Assembly: GCA_026417425.1 (NCBI GenBank)
Contig: JAOADF010000001.1
Span: 1-53,625, forward strand
DNA: 53,625 nucleotides
Source: Dictyoglomaceae bacterium
Lineage (GTDB): Bacteria > Dictyoglomota > Dictyoglomia > Dictyoglomales > Dictyoglomaceae
Direction: 5' to 3'
Both the position numbers and the translations under genes were made by a program. How positions within the stretch are numbered: the stretch's first letter is position 1; every line of letters begins with the position of its first letter. Positions 7,766-17,534 of the stretch are shown here, piece after piece. The notes beneath the pieces were generated by a model. It was not told the origin of the DNA. It saw only the letters and a program-made list of their open reading frames with translations, and did no database searches.

Positions 7766-7990
7766 ATGCCAATCTATGAATTTATCTGCATTAATTGCAA
7801 TGAAAGATATGAAATAATGACTACCTTAGGAGATGAACCTCCAAAGGTATGTCTAAAGTGCGGAGGAACCTTAAAAAAAATGTTTTATCCAGTAGGAATT
7901 GTATTTAAAGGTTCAGGATTCTACACAACCGATTATAAAAAGAAATCGGAAAAAACTGATAGTGAAAATAAAGATACGGGGGAGAAATAA
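7766..7990 (+). CDS. FmdB-family zinc-ribbon protein
   Basis: A 74-residue protein starting MPIYEF, with Cys pairs CINC (8-11) and CLKC (29-32). This is the FmdB/CxxC_CxxC_SSSS zinc-ribbon family, named after a putative regulator of formamidase expression. The C-terminal third is charged (Lys, Asp, Ser) and probably disordered. It is cytoplasmic, with a possible nucleic-acid or regulatory role that is not established. RBS AAGGAGGTG is strong. Its own promoter and terminator make it a single-gene unit. Confidence 0.85.
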   Translation: MPIYEFICINCNERYEIMTTLGDEPPKVCLKCGGTLKKMFYPVGIVFKGSGFYTTDYKKKSEKTDSENKDTGEK

Positions 7991-8006
7991 AAAATCTCCC
8001 CTTTTT
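7979..8006 (+). terminator. Rho-independent terminator after the FmdB-type gene
   Basis: A 7-bp stem GGGGAGA (7979-7985) / TCTCCCC (7995-8001) with a 9-nt loop that contains the stop codon, followed by five T (8002-8006). It works in the plus direction only; no T-run follows on the other strand. Confidence 0.85.
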
Positions 8007-8766
8007 ATTCTCTTTTCATACATAATACGATTAATCGATGAGAAGCTAAACTATACTTATGACCCTCATAATCACCAATAAATCTTAAAACTTTAAACCC
8101 TTCTTCTTCTAATAAATTACTTAATTCACTAGCAGTATAAAGGTAAATCTTTCTAAAAAATTCCCTCACTTCTCCAGACTCCCTATTATATACAATCCTT
8201 CGGGATATATAATATCCACTTTCAGGCTCAAATTTATGCTCTGAAAGGAGTACAAACTTATCCATTATATTCCAAGAATATGGAATAAAATGTCTTAATA
8301 ATGCTTCTCTATTTTCAATATCTATGAATAATTTTCCTTGAGGTTTTAATATCTTATATATCTCTCTTAAAGTTATTTTATCTTCTCTATACGAATGTAA
8401 ACCAAAACTTGTATATAAAGATAAGACTACATCAAATGAATAAGTTAATTGATTTAAATCTTTATATTCTATGGGATAAAATTCCAAATTTATAAGATTT
8501 TCCTCTCTTGCAGTTTTTTTAGCAATTTCTAAAAGCTCTAAAGATCTATCTACGCCAATAACCTTATAACCTCTCTTTGCCATCTCTATACTATGCCTTC
8601 CAAAACCACATCCTAAATCTAAAATCAACATGTTCTTTTTTAAAGGAATCACTACTTCTAAAAAATCTACTTCTTTTCTTGTTCTTTCTGGTGTTAAATG
8701 ACGAGCTAAAAACTCATAATAAGATCTACTAAAATATTCATCTCGCCAATCTCTGTTTTTCTCCAT
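8005..8766 (-). CDS. Class I SAM-dependent methyltransferase
   Basis: A 253-residue protein with the SAM-binding motif [11 protein letters not shown] (49-58), motif II VIGVDRS about 20 residues later, then [16 protein letters not shown] and [12 protein letters not shown] as motifs IV/V. The fold is a Methyltransf_11/25-type Rossmann domain with no extra domain. The start (8766) lies inside the 3' end of mnmG (29-nt overlap), so the two are translationally coupled. The substrate is unknown. Position after mnmG hints at, but does not prove, an RNA or small-molecule substrate. Confidence 0.82.
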   Translation of the reverse strand: MEKNRDWRDEYFSRSYYEFLARHLTPERTRKEVDFLEVVIPLKKNMLILDLGCGFGRHSIEMAKRGYKVIGVDRSLELLEIAKKTAREENLINLEFYPIEYKDLNQLTYSFDVVLSLYTSFGLHSYREDKITLREIYKILKPQGKLFIDIENREALLRHFIPYSWNIMDKFVLLSEHKFEPESGYYISRRIVYNRESGEVREFFRKIYLYTASELSNLLEEEGFKVLRFIGDYEGHKYSLASHRLIVLCMKRE

Positions 8767-10615
8767 ATTTTTGTTTTAAATAGTATAAAAGAATTGTTAA
8801 GTCACCTATGTTAACCCCTGGAATCCTCTGCGCTTGCCCAAAGGTTTGAGGTCTTATTTTTAGCAATTTATCTCTACCTTCGCGAGAGAGATGAGGAATA
8901 TTTTCATAATCAAAATCTTCTGGAATTTTTAAGTCTTCATATTCTTTAAATTCTGCTATTTTTGACAATTCTCTTTGAATATATCCCTCATACTTTATTT
9001 CAATCTCTACTACTTCTTTCCAATCTTTTCTTAACTCTCCACCTAAATTCAGCTTATCAAGATCTTCATAAGTAATCTCAGGTCTTTTTAAAAGATTATT
9101 TAAAGAAATAGGGGTCACTAAAGGGTTTGTTCCTTTCTCTTCTAAAAGTTTATTTAATTCTTGAGTTGGAGAAACAATTGTCTTAACTAATCTCTTCTTT
9201 TCGGAGGCTATAGCTTCCATCTTCTCTTGAAACATTTTCCATTGATCTTCGCCAATTAATCCCAATTTATATGCCTTTGGAGTTAATCTCTGATCCGCAT
9301 TATCACACCTCAAAATTAACCTATATTCCGCGCGAGAAGTTAGAATTCTATAAGGTTCATCTACTCCTTTAATAACTAAATCATCAATCAGTACTCCAAT
9401 ATATCCTTCGTCTCTTCTTATTATTAGAGGTTCTTTTCCTAGAAGACTTAATGCAGCATTAGCCCCTGCAATAATTCCCTGTGCAGCAGCTTCTTCGTAC
9501 CCAGTAGTTCCATTAATCTGTCCTGCAAAATAAAGTCCCTTTATCTTTTTTGTTTCTAAAGTTAACTTCAACTGATGAGGATATACAAAATCATAAGCGA
9601 TAGCATATCCTGGACGTATTAACTCCACCTCTTCCATACCTGGAATAGTTCTCAGAATTTTCAATTGAATTTCTTCAGGAAGACTTGTATATATTCCTTG
9701 AACATAAAGCTCAATAGACTCTTTACCTTCGGGCTCTAAAAAAACCTGGTGGGTTTCATGATTAGGAAACCATATATATTTTTCTTCAATAGAAGGACAA
9801 TACCTTGGTCCCTTTTTAACCATTCCACCAATTCTTGATGCAGTTAAATGAATATTTGCCAAAACAACGTCTCTTGTTTTTAGTGTAGTTCTTGTAAGAT
9901 AAGATGGAATTTGTTCTCTATATTCAGGTTTTTCCCAAAAAGAGAAAGAAGGTAAAGATTCGTCCCCAGGTTGTGGAATAAGTCTATCAAAATCTACAGT
10001 TCTTTTGTCTACCCGGGGTGTAGTTCCTGTATTAAATCTTCCTAATTCTAATCCTAATCTTCTTAAAGCATCCGAGAGTCCAAAGGAAGGAAATTCTCCC
10101 ATTCTTCCTGCAGGTTTTGACCACGTACTAATATGAATCACACCGTTCAGAAAAGTTCCCGGAGAAATGACTATTCTTTCCCCATAGATCTCTTTTCCTG
10201 TAGATAATATTACTCCTTTTACCTCGTTATTTTCTACAATAATCTCTGTAACTTCTCCTTGATAAATCTTTAAATTACTCTGTTGTTCCAAAAAATGCCT
10301 CATTAGTCTTGGATATTGCCATTTATCTACCTGAGCCCTTAAGGCTCTTACTGCGGGCCCCTTTGATGTATTTAACCACTTAACTTGAAGCATACTTTTA
10401 TTTGTTATTCGTCCAATAGCTCCTCCTAAGGCGTCTATTTCCAGTATAAGTTGTCCCTTTCCTGGACCTCCCATAGCAGGATTACATGGGAGCCAGGCAA
10501 GAGTATCATAATTCATAGTTATAAGTAAAGTCTTCACTCCTAAGCGAGAAGACGCATATGCTGCCTCACAACCAGCATGTCCTCCACCGACTACAATTAC
10601 ATCATATCTTTCCAT
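8738..10615 (-). CDS. mnmG: tRNA uridine-5-carboxymethylaminomethyl(34) synthesis protein MnmG
   Basis: The FAD-binding subunit of the MnmE-MnmG complex that modifies U34 of tRNAs using methylene-THF and glycine or ammonium. The dinucleotide-binding loop [11 protein letters not shown] (8-18) and the family signature [13 protein letters not shown] (43-55) are intact. [16 protein letters not shown] FAD contacts appear as [13 protein letters not shown]. The C-terminal MnmE-binding region ends with [14 protein letters not shown]. Length 625 is normal. It overlaps the upstream wecA-like gene by 14 nt and the downstream methyltransferase by 29 nt. No mnmE is in the window. Confidence 0.97.
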   Translation of the reverse strand: MERYDVIVVGGGHAGCEAAYASSRLGVKTLLITMNYDTLAWLPCNPAMGGPGKGQLILEIDALGGAIGRITNKSMLQVKWLNTSKGPAVRALRAQVDKWQYPRLMRHFLEQQSNLKIYQGEVTEIIVENNEVKGVILSTGKEIYGERIVISPGTFLNGVIHISTWSKPAGRMGEFPSFGLSDALRRLGLELGRFNTGTTPRVDKRTVDFDRLIPQPGDESLPSFSFWEKPEYREQIPSYLTRTTLKTRDVVLANIHLTASRIGGMVKKGPRYCPSIEEKYIWFPNHETHQVFLEPEGKESIELYVQGIYTSLPEEIQLKILRTIPGMEEVELIRPGYAIAYDFVYPHQLKLTLETKKIKGLYFAGQINGTTGYEEAAAQGIIAGANAALSLLGKEPLIIRRDEGYIGVLIDDLVIKGVDEPYRILTSRAEYRLILRCDNADQRLTPKAYKLGLIGEDQWKMFQEKMEAIASEKKRLVKTIVSPTQELNKLLEEKGTNPLVTPISLNNLLKRPEITYEDLDKLNLGGELRKDWKEVVEIEIKYEGYIQRELSKIAEFKEYEDLKIPEDFDYENIPHLSREGRDKLLKIRPQTFGQAQRIPGVNIGDLTILLYYLKQKYGEKQRLAR

Positions 10616-11627
10616 TTCTACCTACCATTAGAATTCCTAATTTTACCAATATAAATATAATTAAACCTAAAGTACCTGTAAGAATAAGTAATGCTATCTC
10701 TTTATTATAATACAAAAGAGATAAAATAATAGCAATTAAACTCATAGATATAGTTATAAGATAAATAAAACCAATACTTTGTCTTGTATCCATACCTATT
10801 TTTAAAAATCTATGATGAATATGATCTTTGTCAAATTTCCAAGGAGGTCTTCCCTCGATTATTCTTCTAATTATTGAAAAAATCGTATCTAAGATAGGAA
10901 ATCCTAAAATCATGATAGGAACGAATAAGTTTATTAATGTACTAAACTTTAACACTCCAGTTATAGATATAGCAGACAGCAAGAAGCCTAAGAACATAGC
11001 TCCTGAATCTCCCATAATTATAGATGCAGGAGGAAAGTTAAAAAATAAAAATCCCAATACTCCTCCTAGCATTGTAGAAAGAAAAATTGCAGTTTCCATT
11101 CTTTTTAATAAAAGAGCGATAATTAGAAGAGAGAAAGAAGCTATAGCGGAAACACCTGCTGCAAGCCCATCTAATCCATCAATAAAATTCATAGCATTAG
11201 TTATGCCCAAAAGCCACAAAAAAGAAAAAACATATGCTAACCATCCCGAAATAGTTATATCTGTATATGGAATCTTAAAGGATTCTAGTCTTATACCTAT
11301 AAAAACTGAAACTAGTATTGCTAAAAAAGTTAACCAAAATTTAGGCGCAGGTTTTAACTCAACAAAGTCATCTATTAATCCAATAATAAAGATCAGACTT
11401 CCTCCTAAAAGAACTTTTTCAATAATTATGGTTTTATTAAATATAAGATTCACTAGTAGAATTGATAAATAAAAAGCTACACCACCTATTCTAGGAATAG
11501 GTTTATCATGAACTTTCCTCTCATTTGGATAATCTAAAACTCTGAGCTTAAAAGCTATATTTCTAATAATAGGGGTTAAGATTATCGAAATTATAAAAGA
11601 AATAAAGAAAGTTATATATAACATCAT
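10602..11627 (-). CDS. Undecaprenyl-phosphate N-acetylhexosamine-1-phosphate transferase (WecA/TagO type)
   Basis: A polytopic membrane protein of 341 residues in the MraY/WecA superfamily. It would start a cell-surface polysaccharide or wall polymer on undecaprenyl phosphate. Motifs seen: [13 protein letters not shown] (37-49), LIDDF with the Asp pair (86-87), [12 protein letters not shown] (147-158), [10 protein letters not shown], and HIHHRF (269-274), the His motif of WecA/TagO rather than MraY. Product polymer is unknown. It could anchor the secondary polymer bound by SLH domains, which is inference. The start overlaps the stop of the ANTAR gene (ATGA); GGAG is 6 nt upstream. Confidence 0.88.
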   Translation of the reverse strand: MMLYITFFISFIISIILTPIIRNIAFKLRVLDYPNERKVHDKPIPRIGGVAFYLSILLVNLIFNKTIIIEKVLLGGSLIFIIGLIDDFVELKPAPKFWLTFLAILVSVFIGIRLESFKIPYTDITISGWLAYVFSFLWLLGITNAMNFIDGLDGLAAGVSAIASFSLLIIALLLKRMETAIFLSTMLGGVLGFLFFNFPPASIIMGDSGAMFLGFLLSAISITGVLKFSTLINLFVPIMILGFPILDTIFSIIRRIIEGRPPWKFDKDHIHHRFLKIGMDTRQSIGFIYLITISMSLIAIILSLLYYNKEIALLILTGTLGLIIFILVKLGILMVGRNGKI

Positions 11628-12223
11628 TGTTTCTCCTTTTTATCCTTTAATTCATATGCTAATATAATCGCCTGTGCAATTTCCTTCATAGGCTTTCTCT
11701 TATCCATACTAGCCTTTTGAATTAACCTAAAAGCCTCATGTTCTTTCAATCCTTCAAAATCCATAAGAAGACCCTTCGCTCTATCTACCAATTTCCTTGT
11801 TTCTAAAGCATCTTTCAAATCTTTCACTTCCTCTTTTAACTGTATAAATTCTTTAAATCTTGCTATAGCTATCTCAATAGCAGGAAATAAATCTGTTTCT
11901 TTAAAGGGTTTTACAAGATATGCTACGATACCTACTTCTTTTGCTTTCTCTACCAATTCTTTATCAGAATAAGCAGTTAAAAAAATAACAGGAGCAATTT
12001 CTTCTTCTGTTAGAATCTTAGCAGCCTCTATACCATCCATTCCAGGCATTCTAATATCCATTATAACTACGTCAGGTTTTTCTCTTCTTGCAATACTTAC
12101 AGCAGACCGTCCATCAGAAGCTTCTCCTATCACTTGATATCCCTGACTTTCTAAAAGTTCTCTTAAGTCCATTCTTACAATAGGCTCATCCTCTGCAATT
12201 AAGACTTTTACTGATTTTTTCAT
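11624..12223 (-). CDS. ANTAR-domain response regulator
   Basis: A 199-residue two-domain regulator. The receiver domain (1-120) has acidic residues EDE (11-13), phospho-acceptor Asp56 in VIMDIRMPGMDG, Thr83 and Lys105 in LVKPF. A short coil (about 122-140) leads to a C-terminal ANTAR RNA-binding domain (RKLVDRAKGLLMDFEGL ... EAFRLIQKASMDKRKPMKEIA). ANTAR proteins act as antiterminators by binding paired stem-loops in mRNA leaders. No cognate kinase is in the window and I could not find a convincing ANTAR target hairpin pair near it. It lies between surE and wecA in a tight operon. Confidence 0.93.
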   Translation of the reverse strand: MKKSVKVLIAEDEPIVRMDLRELLESQGYQVIGEASDGRSAVSIARREKPDVVIMDIRMPGMDGIEAAKILTEEEIAPVIFLTAYSDKELVEKAKEVGIVAYLVKPFKETDLFPAIEIAIARFKEFIQLKEEVKDLKDALETRKLVDRAKGLLMDFEGLKEHEAFRLIQKASMDKRKPMKEIAQAIILAYELKDKKEKQ

Positions 12224-12236
12224 TTTTAAATCCCCC

Positions 12237-12992
12237 TTACTTTATTTTAAAGTTTTCCTTCAGATTATTTAATATAGAATAATCAGTCATATCCCATCTA
12301 AGAGGAGTAATAGAGATTTTTCCATTTTTAATTGCTTCTATATCTGAGCCCTTCCCATTATTTTCTCTTAATTCCCCATAAATCCAATAATATTCTCTTA
12401 ACCATGGATCTAATCTTTTTTCCACTCTATTTTTATAATGAAATTTACCTTGATAGGTAAATTCAACCTCTACATTCTCTAAGCTTTCAAGAGGAGGAAT
12501 ATTAATATTAAGAAATACCCCATAAGGAATAAATTTTATAACTAAAGGTATAATCTTTAAAAGAAAATCACAGGCAATTTCAAAATCTTTTTCTCTTCCC
12601 TCAGGAGATACAGAAATCGAAATAGCAGGAATACCATTTATAGCAGCCTCTCTCGCCCCAGAAACAGTTCCAGAATAGATGACATTATTTCCCAAGTTGT
12701 ATCCTTTATTTATTCCAGAAATAACAATAGAAGGAGGATAAGGTAAAAGAGAATAAAGACCTAAAAGAACACAATCCGCAGGAGTTCCATTACTGGACCA
12801 TATTTTAACACCTTCTTTACTTATGTAAGGATAGACACGTAGGGGTTTATGAAATGTAAGAGCATGACTTCCCCCACTTCTTTCCCTTTCGGGAAGAATA
12901 CCATATATTTCTCCAAAAGATTTGAATTTATTAATAATAACTTCTAACGATGGAGAATTTATTCCATCGTCATTTGTTATAAAAATAATCAT
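12237..12992 (-). CDS. surE: 5'/3'-nucleotidase SurE
   Basis: A metal-dependent nucleoside-monophosphate phosphatase, 251 residues. The N-terminal metal site ITNDDGINSPSL (5-16) is intact, as are the Ser/Asn sites RSGGSHALT (39-47) and SGINKGYNLGNNVIYSGTVSGAREA. It is first gene of the surE-ANTAR-wecA-mnmG-methyltransferase unit and diverges from rpsT. The GGAG closest to the start is about 15 nt away, so initiation looks weak. Confidence 0.95.
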   Translation of the reverse strand: MIIFITNDDGINSPSLEVIINKFKSFGEIYGILPERERSGGSHALTFHKPLRVYPYISKEGVKIWSSNGTPADCVLLGLYSLLPYPPSIVISGINKGYNLGNNVIYSGTVSGAREAAINGIPAISISVSPEGREKDFEIACDFLLKIIPLVIKFIPYGVFLNINIPPLESLENVEVEFTYQGKFHYKNRVEKRLDPWLREYYWIYGELRENNGKGSDIEAIKNGKISITPLRWDMTDYSILNNLKENFKIK

Positions 12993-13036
12993 AAATTATC
13001 TTCTTGTCTCTCCTTTGCTAAGAAGTATAATATATT

Positions 13037-13065
13037 ATACTATAAACTTATTGCTTTTCTTTCAA
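13037..13065 (-). promoter_or_regulatory. Putative surE operon promoter
   Basis: On the minus strand TTGAAA (13065-13060) and TAGTAT (13042-13037) with a 17-bp spacer, 45 bp before surE. The -10 matches only moderately. Confidence 0.4.
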
Positions 13066-13082
13066 TTTTAAATATATTATGG

Positions 13083-13088
13083 TATAAT
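13083..13088 (+). promoter_or_regulatory. Putative rpsT promoter (-10 element)
   Basis: A consensus TATAAT lies 43 bp upstream of rpsT. No good -35 is found at 16-18 bp, so this rests mainly on the -10. Confidence 0.45.
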
Positions 13089-13130
13089 TCCCAAGGTAAA
13101 TTTTAGAAAAATAAAGAAGGAGAGGGATAT

Positions 13131-13406
13131 ATGGCACATACAAAGTCAGCAATTAAAAGAATTAAAATTAACGAGAGAAATAGGATTAGAAACAGATTAA
13201 GATTAGGAAGAATTAAGTTTTATACTAAAAAATTTCTCTCGCTTTTAGAGGAAAACAAAATTGAAGAAGCAAAACAGATTCTTCCGCAGGTTATCAGTGT
13301 TATTGATAAGGCAGCCCAAAAGGGAACGTTACATAAGAACACTGCTGCGAGAAAAAAATCTCGGCTTATGAAACTTTTGAGAGAAAAGTTAGCAAGTTTA
13401 AGTTAA
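13131..13406 (+). CDS. rpsT: 30S ribosomal protein S20
   Basis: A 91-residue basic helical protein with the family start MAHTKSAIKRI and the C-terminal GTLHKNTAARKKSRLMK motif that contacts 16S rRNA. RBS AAGGAGAGG is 7 nt upstream. It is a single-gene unit. Its stop overlaps the stop of the convergent holA by 4 bp, and no terminator is visible. Confidence 0.97.
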   Translation: MAHTKSAIKRIKINERNRIRNRLRLGRIKFYTKKFLSLLEENKIEEAKQILPQVISVIDKAAQKGTLHKNTAARKKSRLMKLLREKLASLS

Positions 13407-14383
13407 AACTTTTTATTTATTCTTATTAAAAATTTTTCTAATAATATTCTTGGATTTTTACTTGTAGATTTAATTTCCTGATCTAACTGCCGCAGAAGAA
13501 AATACAACTCAAAAAGTTCTGCGGCAGTAAAATTTGTTAAATTTTGAAGAGTTTTTTTAATCACAAAAGGGTGCAAATCAAGTTTTTCTCTGATTTCTTC
13601 TTCTGAAAAACCCTCTTTTGATAAAGCATAAATTCTTAGAATTTGTCTAATTTGCTTAATAATTATATCTAATATTACCATTGGATGAATACCTTCATTC
13701 CATAAAGTATCTAGTCCGCTAAGAAGTAAATATACATCTCTTTTATATAGAGCATCTAAAAAGGTAAAAAATGCTACTTCCTTTGGGGATGAAACTTTCT
13801 TAAGATCTTCTAAAGTAACTTCTTTTCTTTCTCCAACAAAAGAAACCACTTTCTCTAGTTCTTTATATAAAAAAGCTAAATTGTCTCCCCACGATATGGT
13901 TAAAAAATACTGAGCGTCAGAATCTAATGTAATATTTAATTCCTTAAGCTTTTCATTTAGCCATCTCCTAACACCTTCTGCCCTTAGTTTTGAAAATTCA
14001 ACAATTCCATTTCCAGGAATAATCTTTTCCAAATAGTTTTTTTTCTTAATCTCTTCTTCCCCATTCGCCATGAAAACAATACAAGTATTCATAGGTTTTT
14101 TTAAAAGAGAAATAATCTTATCTTTTTCCTTTGGTTCCTTTAAATTTTGACAATGTCTTATAACTAGTAATTGATTTTCAAAGAGAGGAGGAGCCTCCAG
14201 AAAAGGAATAATCTCTTTCCATGTTATATCTTCTCCAAAGAATACATGATAGGAGGCGCTCTTAAATCTATTTCTTAATGACTCTAATGCATCCTCCATA
14301 AGAAATTTTTCTTCTCCAATGAATAGATATACTAGTGGAATTTCCTTTTGTTTAATTAATTTTTTAAACTCCCAATAATTCAT
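13403..14383 (-). CDS. holA: DNA polymerase III subunit delta
   Basis: A clamp-loader subunit that opens the beta sliding clamp. The 326 residues fit HolA: N-terminal LVYLFIGEEKFLMEDAL (18-34), a RecA-like fold without a working Walker A, and the C-terminal helical collar domain (about 210-326) with NPRILLEKFLI at the end. It overlaps the upstream comEC-like gene by 20 nt and is the last gene of the long minus-strand run. The comEC-holA-rpsT neighbourhood is common in Firmicutes-like genomes. Confidence 0.92.
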   Translation of the reverse strand: MNYWEFKKLIKQKEIPLVYLFIGEEKFLMEDALESLRNRFKSASYHVFFGEDITWKEIIPFLEAPPLFENQLLVIRHCQNLKEPKEKDKIISLLKKPMNTCIVFMANGEEEIKKKNYLEKIIPGNGIVEFSKLRAEGVRRWLNEKLKELNITLDSDAQYFLTISWGDNLAFLYKELEKVVSFVGERKEVTLEDLKKVSSPKEVAFFTFLDALYKRDVYLLLSGLDTLWNEGIHPMVILDIIIKQIRQILRIYALSKEGFSEEEIREKLDLHPFVIKKTLQNLTNFTAAELFELYFLLRQLDQEIKSTSKNPRILLEKFLIRINKKF

Positions 14384-15704
14384 TTCTTGTATTCTTTAAA
14401 ATAAAAGGAAAAATAATAAGTATCAAACTTAGTATCAAACTAATTTTATAATTTATAAGTATAAATTGCAAACCAGAGAAAAGTATATTTATAAGAAATT
14501 CAATAATGGATATTAGGAAAGAAGTGAATGGAAAAATATTCAAGAGAATTAATAAAAATGAAAGAAAAAGAATCAAATGAAAAATTGGAATAGAAAAAAG
14601 ATTCCCAATGAGAGATAAAATATGAACTCTTTCAAAAAAATAAATATTAAAAGGCATGAGAAAAATAAATAACCAAAAAGAAGATTTCCATAAGTCTTGA
14701 TAGTATTTTTTAATTAAGGGAATTTTAAAAGATGGAGTCAATATAAGTCCAAGAGTTGCGAGATAAGATAACTGAAAACTAATATTGAAAATATTTAAAG
14801 GTGAAAAAATTAGAGAGATTAAACAAACCATAAAGAAAGAATTAATAATATCTTCTTCTCTTATAAAATTTTTTGCTAAGATACTATAAAAATACATAAA
14901 TACTGCCCTCAATACAGGAGGTTTATTTCCAACTATAAAAGCATAGAAAAATAAGAATAAACTTATAACAAACCTTAAATTTTTAGAATTAATTAAAAAA
15001 ACTAAAAAACTCACTAATAATGTAATATGAAGCCCAGAAATTGCTAAAATATGTATTGTTCCAGTATTTATAAAAAGATCCTTTACTTTTTTACTCACAA
15101 TTCCACTTTCTCCTAAAATAACAGCTCTTAAAAAAGATGAAATTTCAGGTTTACTTAATAATAAAATATTTTTTATATAATTTTTAACCCTAATTCTTAA
15201 TAACTTAAGAAAAGAAAGTCTTTTCCCTACAACTTTAAAATATTTTGTATTTCCAAACAAAATTATTCCTTCCCCCCAAAACTTGTAAATATTTTCTCTT
15301 CCTACTGGAAATACTTTCAATTCCTCTAGATAAATTATATCTCCTATATTTATCTCTCTATTCTTATCAACTGTGAGAAGAATCTTCTCCTTCTCATTAA
15401 GAGGTCTAAAGATAACTTCTTTTATCTTTTCCCTTTCTTCTACTTCCTCAACTATTCCCTTAACTTTCTCAAGTTTAAAACCTCTAAAATAACTAAATTC
15501 TGGAATAGAAGATTTAGAAAGAAAAAATCCTAAAAAAAGGAAAAATAAAAAAAGAGGTGTAAGAAATAAATATTTTTCTTTGATAAGTATAAGAGAAAAA
15601 ATAAAAATAGCTAAAAAATAAATTAAATCTCCTCCAATCCTCTGAAGGAAAATCCCACAAATAAAATATATTAAAAAGAAAAAAGATGGTGGAAGTTTAT
15701 CCAA
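14364..15704 (-). CDS. comEC: ComEC/Rec2-family DNA uptake channel, short form
   Basis: A polytopic membrane protein that conducts single-stranded DNA during transformation. After two or three N-terminal helices there is an OB-like soluble stretch (about 75-160), then the Competence core starting LRAVILGESG and GTIHILAISGLHITLL, followed by about eight helices. At 446 residues it is much shorter than the usual 700-800: the C-terminal metallo-beta-lactamase-like domain is absent, and the frame ends cleanly before holA. It directly abuts comEA upstream. Family assignment is firm; transport ability of the short form is unknown. Confidence 0.88.
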   Translation of the reverse strand: MDKLPPSFFFLIYFICGIFLQRIGGDLIYFLAIFIFSLILIKEKYLFLTPLFLFFLFLGFFLSKSSIPEFSYFRGFKLEKVKGIVEEVEEREKIKEVIFRPLNEKEKILLTVDKNREINIGDIIYLEELKVFPVGRENIYKFWGEGIILFGNTKYFKVVGKRLSFLKLLRIRVKNYIKNILLLSKPEISSFLRAVILGESGIVSKKVKDLFINTGTIHILAISGLHITLLVSFLVFLINSKNLRFVISLFLFFYAFIVGNKPPVLRAVFMYFYSILAKNFIREEDIINSFFMVCLISLIFSPLNIFNISFQLSYLATLGLILTPSFKIPLIKKYYQDLWKSSFWLFIFLMPFNIYFFERVHILSLIGNLFSIPIFHLILFLSFLLILLNIFPFTSFLISIIEFLINILFSGLQFILINYKISLILSLILIIFPFILKNTRNELLGV

Positions 15705-16253
15705 TTACCACTCTATAAGATCTTTTATTTGCTCAATTTTTTTCTTACCAATTCCTCTTACTTTCTCAAGATCTTCTAAACTTTTAAATGGACCATTTTG
15801 TTCTCTATACTCAACAATTTTCTTTGCCAGAGATGGACCGATACCTGGCAAATTTTCTAATTCTTTCTCAGAGGCAAAATTAATATTTATCTTGTTATTC
15901 GAAAAAACATTTCCTTTTATTGTGGAGGATAATGTGGGAGAGATAAATTTTTCAGGAACTAGTATTTTATTTCCATCTTCTAAATATTCTGCTAAATTTA
16001 ATCTATCTAAATCAGCAGAAGGAAGTGCTCCTCCTGCTGCTTGAATTCCATCTATAACGCGAGAACCCTCTAATAATTTATATACTCCAGGATTTGCTAC
16101 CGCTCCAGCTATATGAACTATTATAAAATTCTCAAAAATTGCTCTTTCTTCTTTTTCTTTTTGATTATTTCGAAAAAGACTTCCTAATATTAGAATTAGA
16201 ACTAAAATTATTGAAAAGAATAGAATATATTTTTTATAATTATCTTCCATCAT
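15705..16253 (-). CDS. comEA: Competence protein ComEA, DNA-binding
   Basis: A 182-residue membrane-anchored DNA receptor. One transmembrane helix (about 9-26), an SLBB domain (about 42-115, IIVHIAGAVANPGVYKL), a linker, then a double helix-hairpin-helix DNA-binding domain (about 123-182) with NLPGIGPSLAKKIVEYR and VRGIGKKKIEQI. The start overlaps the ctpA stop (ATGA), and comEC follows immediately, the canonical comEA-comEC order. Together with dprA at the other end of the window it suggests transformation capacity. Confidence 0.93.
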   Translation of the reverse strand: MMEDNYKKYILFFSIILVLILILGSLFRNNQKEKEERAIFENFIIVHIAGAVANPGVYKLLEGSRVIDGIQAAGGALPSADLDRLNLAEYLEDGNKILVPEKFISPTLSSTIKGNVFSNNKININFASEKELENLPGIGPSLAKKIVEYREQNGPFKSLEDLEKVRGIGKKKIEQIKDLIEW

Positions 16254-17512
16254 CCCTTTATTGTAACCTTCTTCCCTTCCTGGAGCTTTTTGTTACTTAA
16301 AGCTATTTGAAGTTTTAATACCTCTATAGCCTTATCTAACTGAATATCTCTCTCTTTTCCTACATTTTCAGGTGCCATTTCCACAATATAATCAGGAACT
16401 ATTCCTTCATTATGTATACTTCTCCCTGAAGGAAGTAAATATCTTTCTGTTGTTATTATTAAAGCAGAACCATCGGACAAGGAAAAAATGCTCTGAACCA
16501 CACCTTTTCCAAAAGTTTTCTCCCCAACTAATACTCCTTTTTGATAGTCTTTTATAGCTCCAGATAATATTTCTGAAGCACTCGCAGAATATCTATTAAC
16601 CAGAACTACAAGAGGTTTTTCCCAAATCAAATTACCAGTAGCATATTCTCCCCATCTATTTGCATCTCTATCTTCTCTATAAACTATAACCCCTTTTGAT
16701 AAGAAGTTGCCTATAATCTTATTATTTTTATCCCTTATAACAGTTTGAACTTGATCTCTATTACTTATAAAGAAACTTGCAATCTCTACAGCGGATCTTA
16801 AATCACCACCTGGATTATTTCTTAAATCCAAAATTAAACCCGAAATATTATTTCTTTTCATTTTTTCTATAGAGGCTCTCAACTTTTCTGGAGAATTTTG
16901 TGTAAATTCATAAAATCTAATATAACCAATATTATCTTTTAAAATCTTATCTTCAACAACAGGTGCTTCTATTTTTACTCTTATCAATTCAAACTCATAA
17001 ATTTTCTTTTCTGATTCTCTATATATCTTTATTTTTACTTTTTTACCTAACTCTCCTCTAATCATACTTACAACTTCATCAATAGTCTTCCCTTCAACAG
17101 ATTGATCATCTACAGCAATAATCTGATCGCCAGGTTTTATTCCAGCTTTATGAGCAGGTGTCCCTTCTATAGGGGTTACTACAAAAATTTTGTCATCTTT
17201 TTGCTCCAATCTCATTCCTACCCCATAAAAAGTTCCTTTTATATCTTCACTAAAGGTCTTAAAAGCTTTTGGATCAAGAAATCGAGAATAAGGGTCATTA
17301 AGCCCTTTAATCATTCCTTTTATTGCTTCATATTGCAATTTAGTATTATCTATATTTTTCTCAATAAAAGCATTTTTAATATAAAAAAGCACTTCTAAAA
17401 AAGTTTTAATATCTTCATATACTATTTCTCTAGCAGCCCAAATTTTAGTTATGATAAATATAGAAATAACTAGAATAGTAAGACTTATAATAATCTTTCC
17501 TTTACTCTTCAT
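16250..17512 (-). CDS. ctpA: S41-family C-terminal processing peptidase
   Basis: An exported serine protease with N-terminal membrane anchor (about 7-25), a PDZ domain (about 95-175, GVGMRLE ... GIKPGDQIIAVD) and the S41 catalytic domain. The catalytic Ser is in the SASASEI motif (Ser311 by my count) and the Lys in KTFGKGVVQ (Lys336). It would act on envelope proteins outside the membrane. It follows the EnvC-like peptidase by 22 bp. In other bacteria CtpA-type proteases degrade or tune cell-wall hydrolases, so a link to its neighbour is plausible but inferred. Confidence 0.94.
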   Translation of the reverse strand: MKSKGKIIISLTILVISIFIITKIWAAREIVYEDIKTFLEVLFYIKNAFIEKNIDNTKLQYEAIKGMIKGLNDPYSRFLDPKAFKTFSEDIKGTFYGVGMRLEQKDDKIFVVTPIEGTPAHKAGIKPGDQIIAVDDQSVEGKTIDEVVSMIRGELGKKVKIKIYRESEKKIYEFELIRVKIEAPVVEDKILKDNIGYIRFYEFTQNSPEKLRASIEKMKRNNISGLILDLRNNPGGDLRSAVEIASFFISNRDQVQTVIRDKNNKIIGNFLSKGVIVYREDRDANRWGEYATGNLIWEKPLVVLVNRYSASASEILSGAIKDYQKGVLVGEKTFGKGVVQSIFSLSDGSALIITTERYLLPSGRSIHNEGIVPDYIVEMAPENVGKERDIQLDKAIEVLKLQIALSNKKLQEGKKVTIKG

Positions 17513-17534
17513 CAGTTTTCTCCTCCTAAAAATT

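Noticed and set aside
10828..11472. 214-codon plus-strand frame opposite the wecA-like gene
   Set aside because: It is antisense to a clear family member with complete motifs. The frame is a mirror of its hydrophobic codons and has no RBS.
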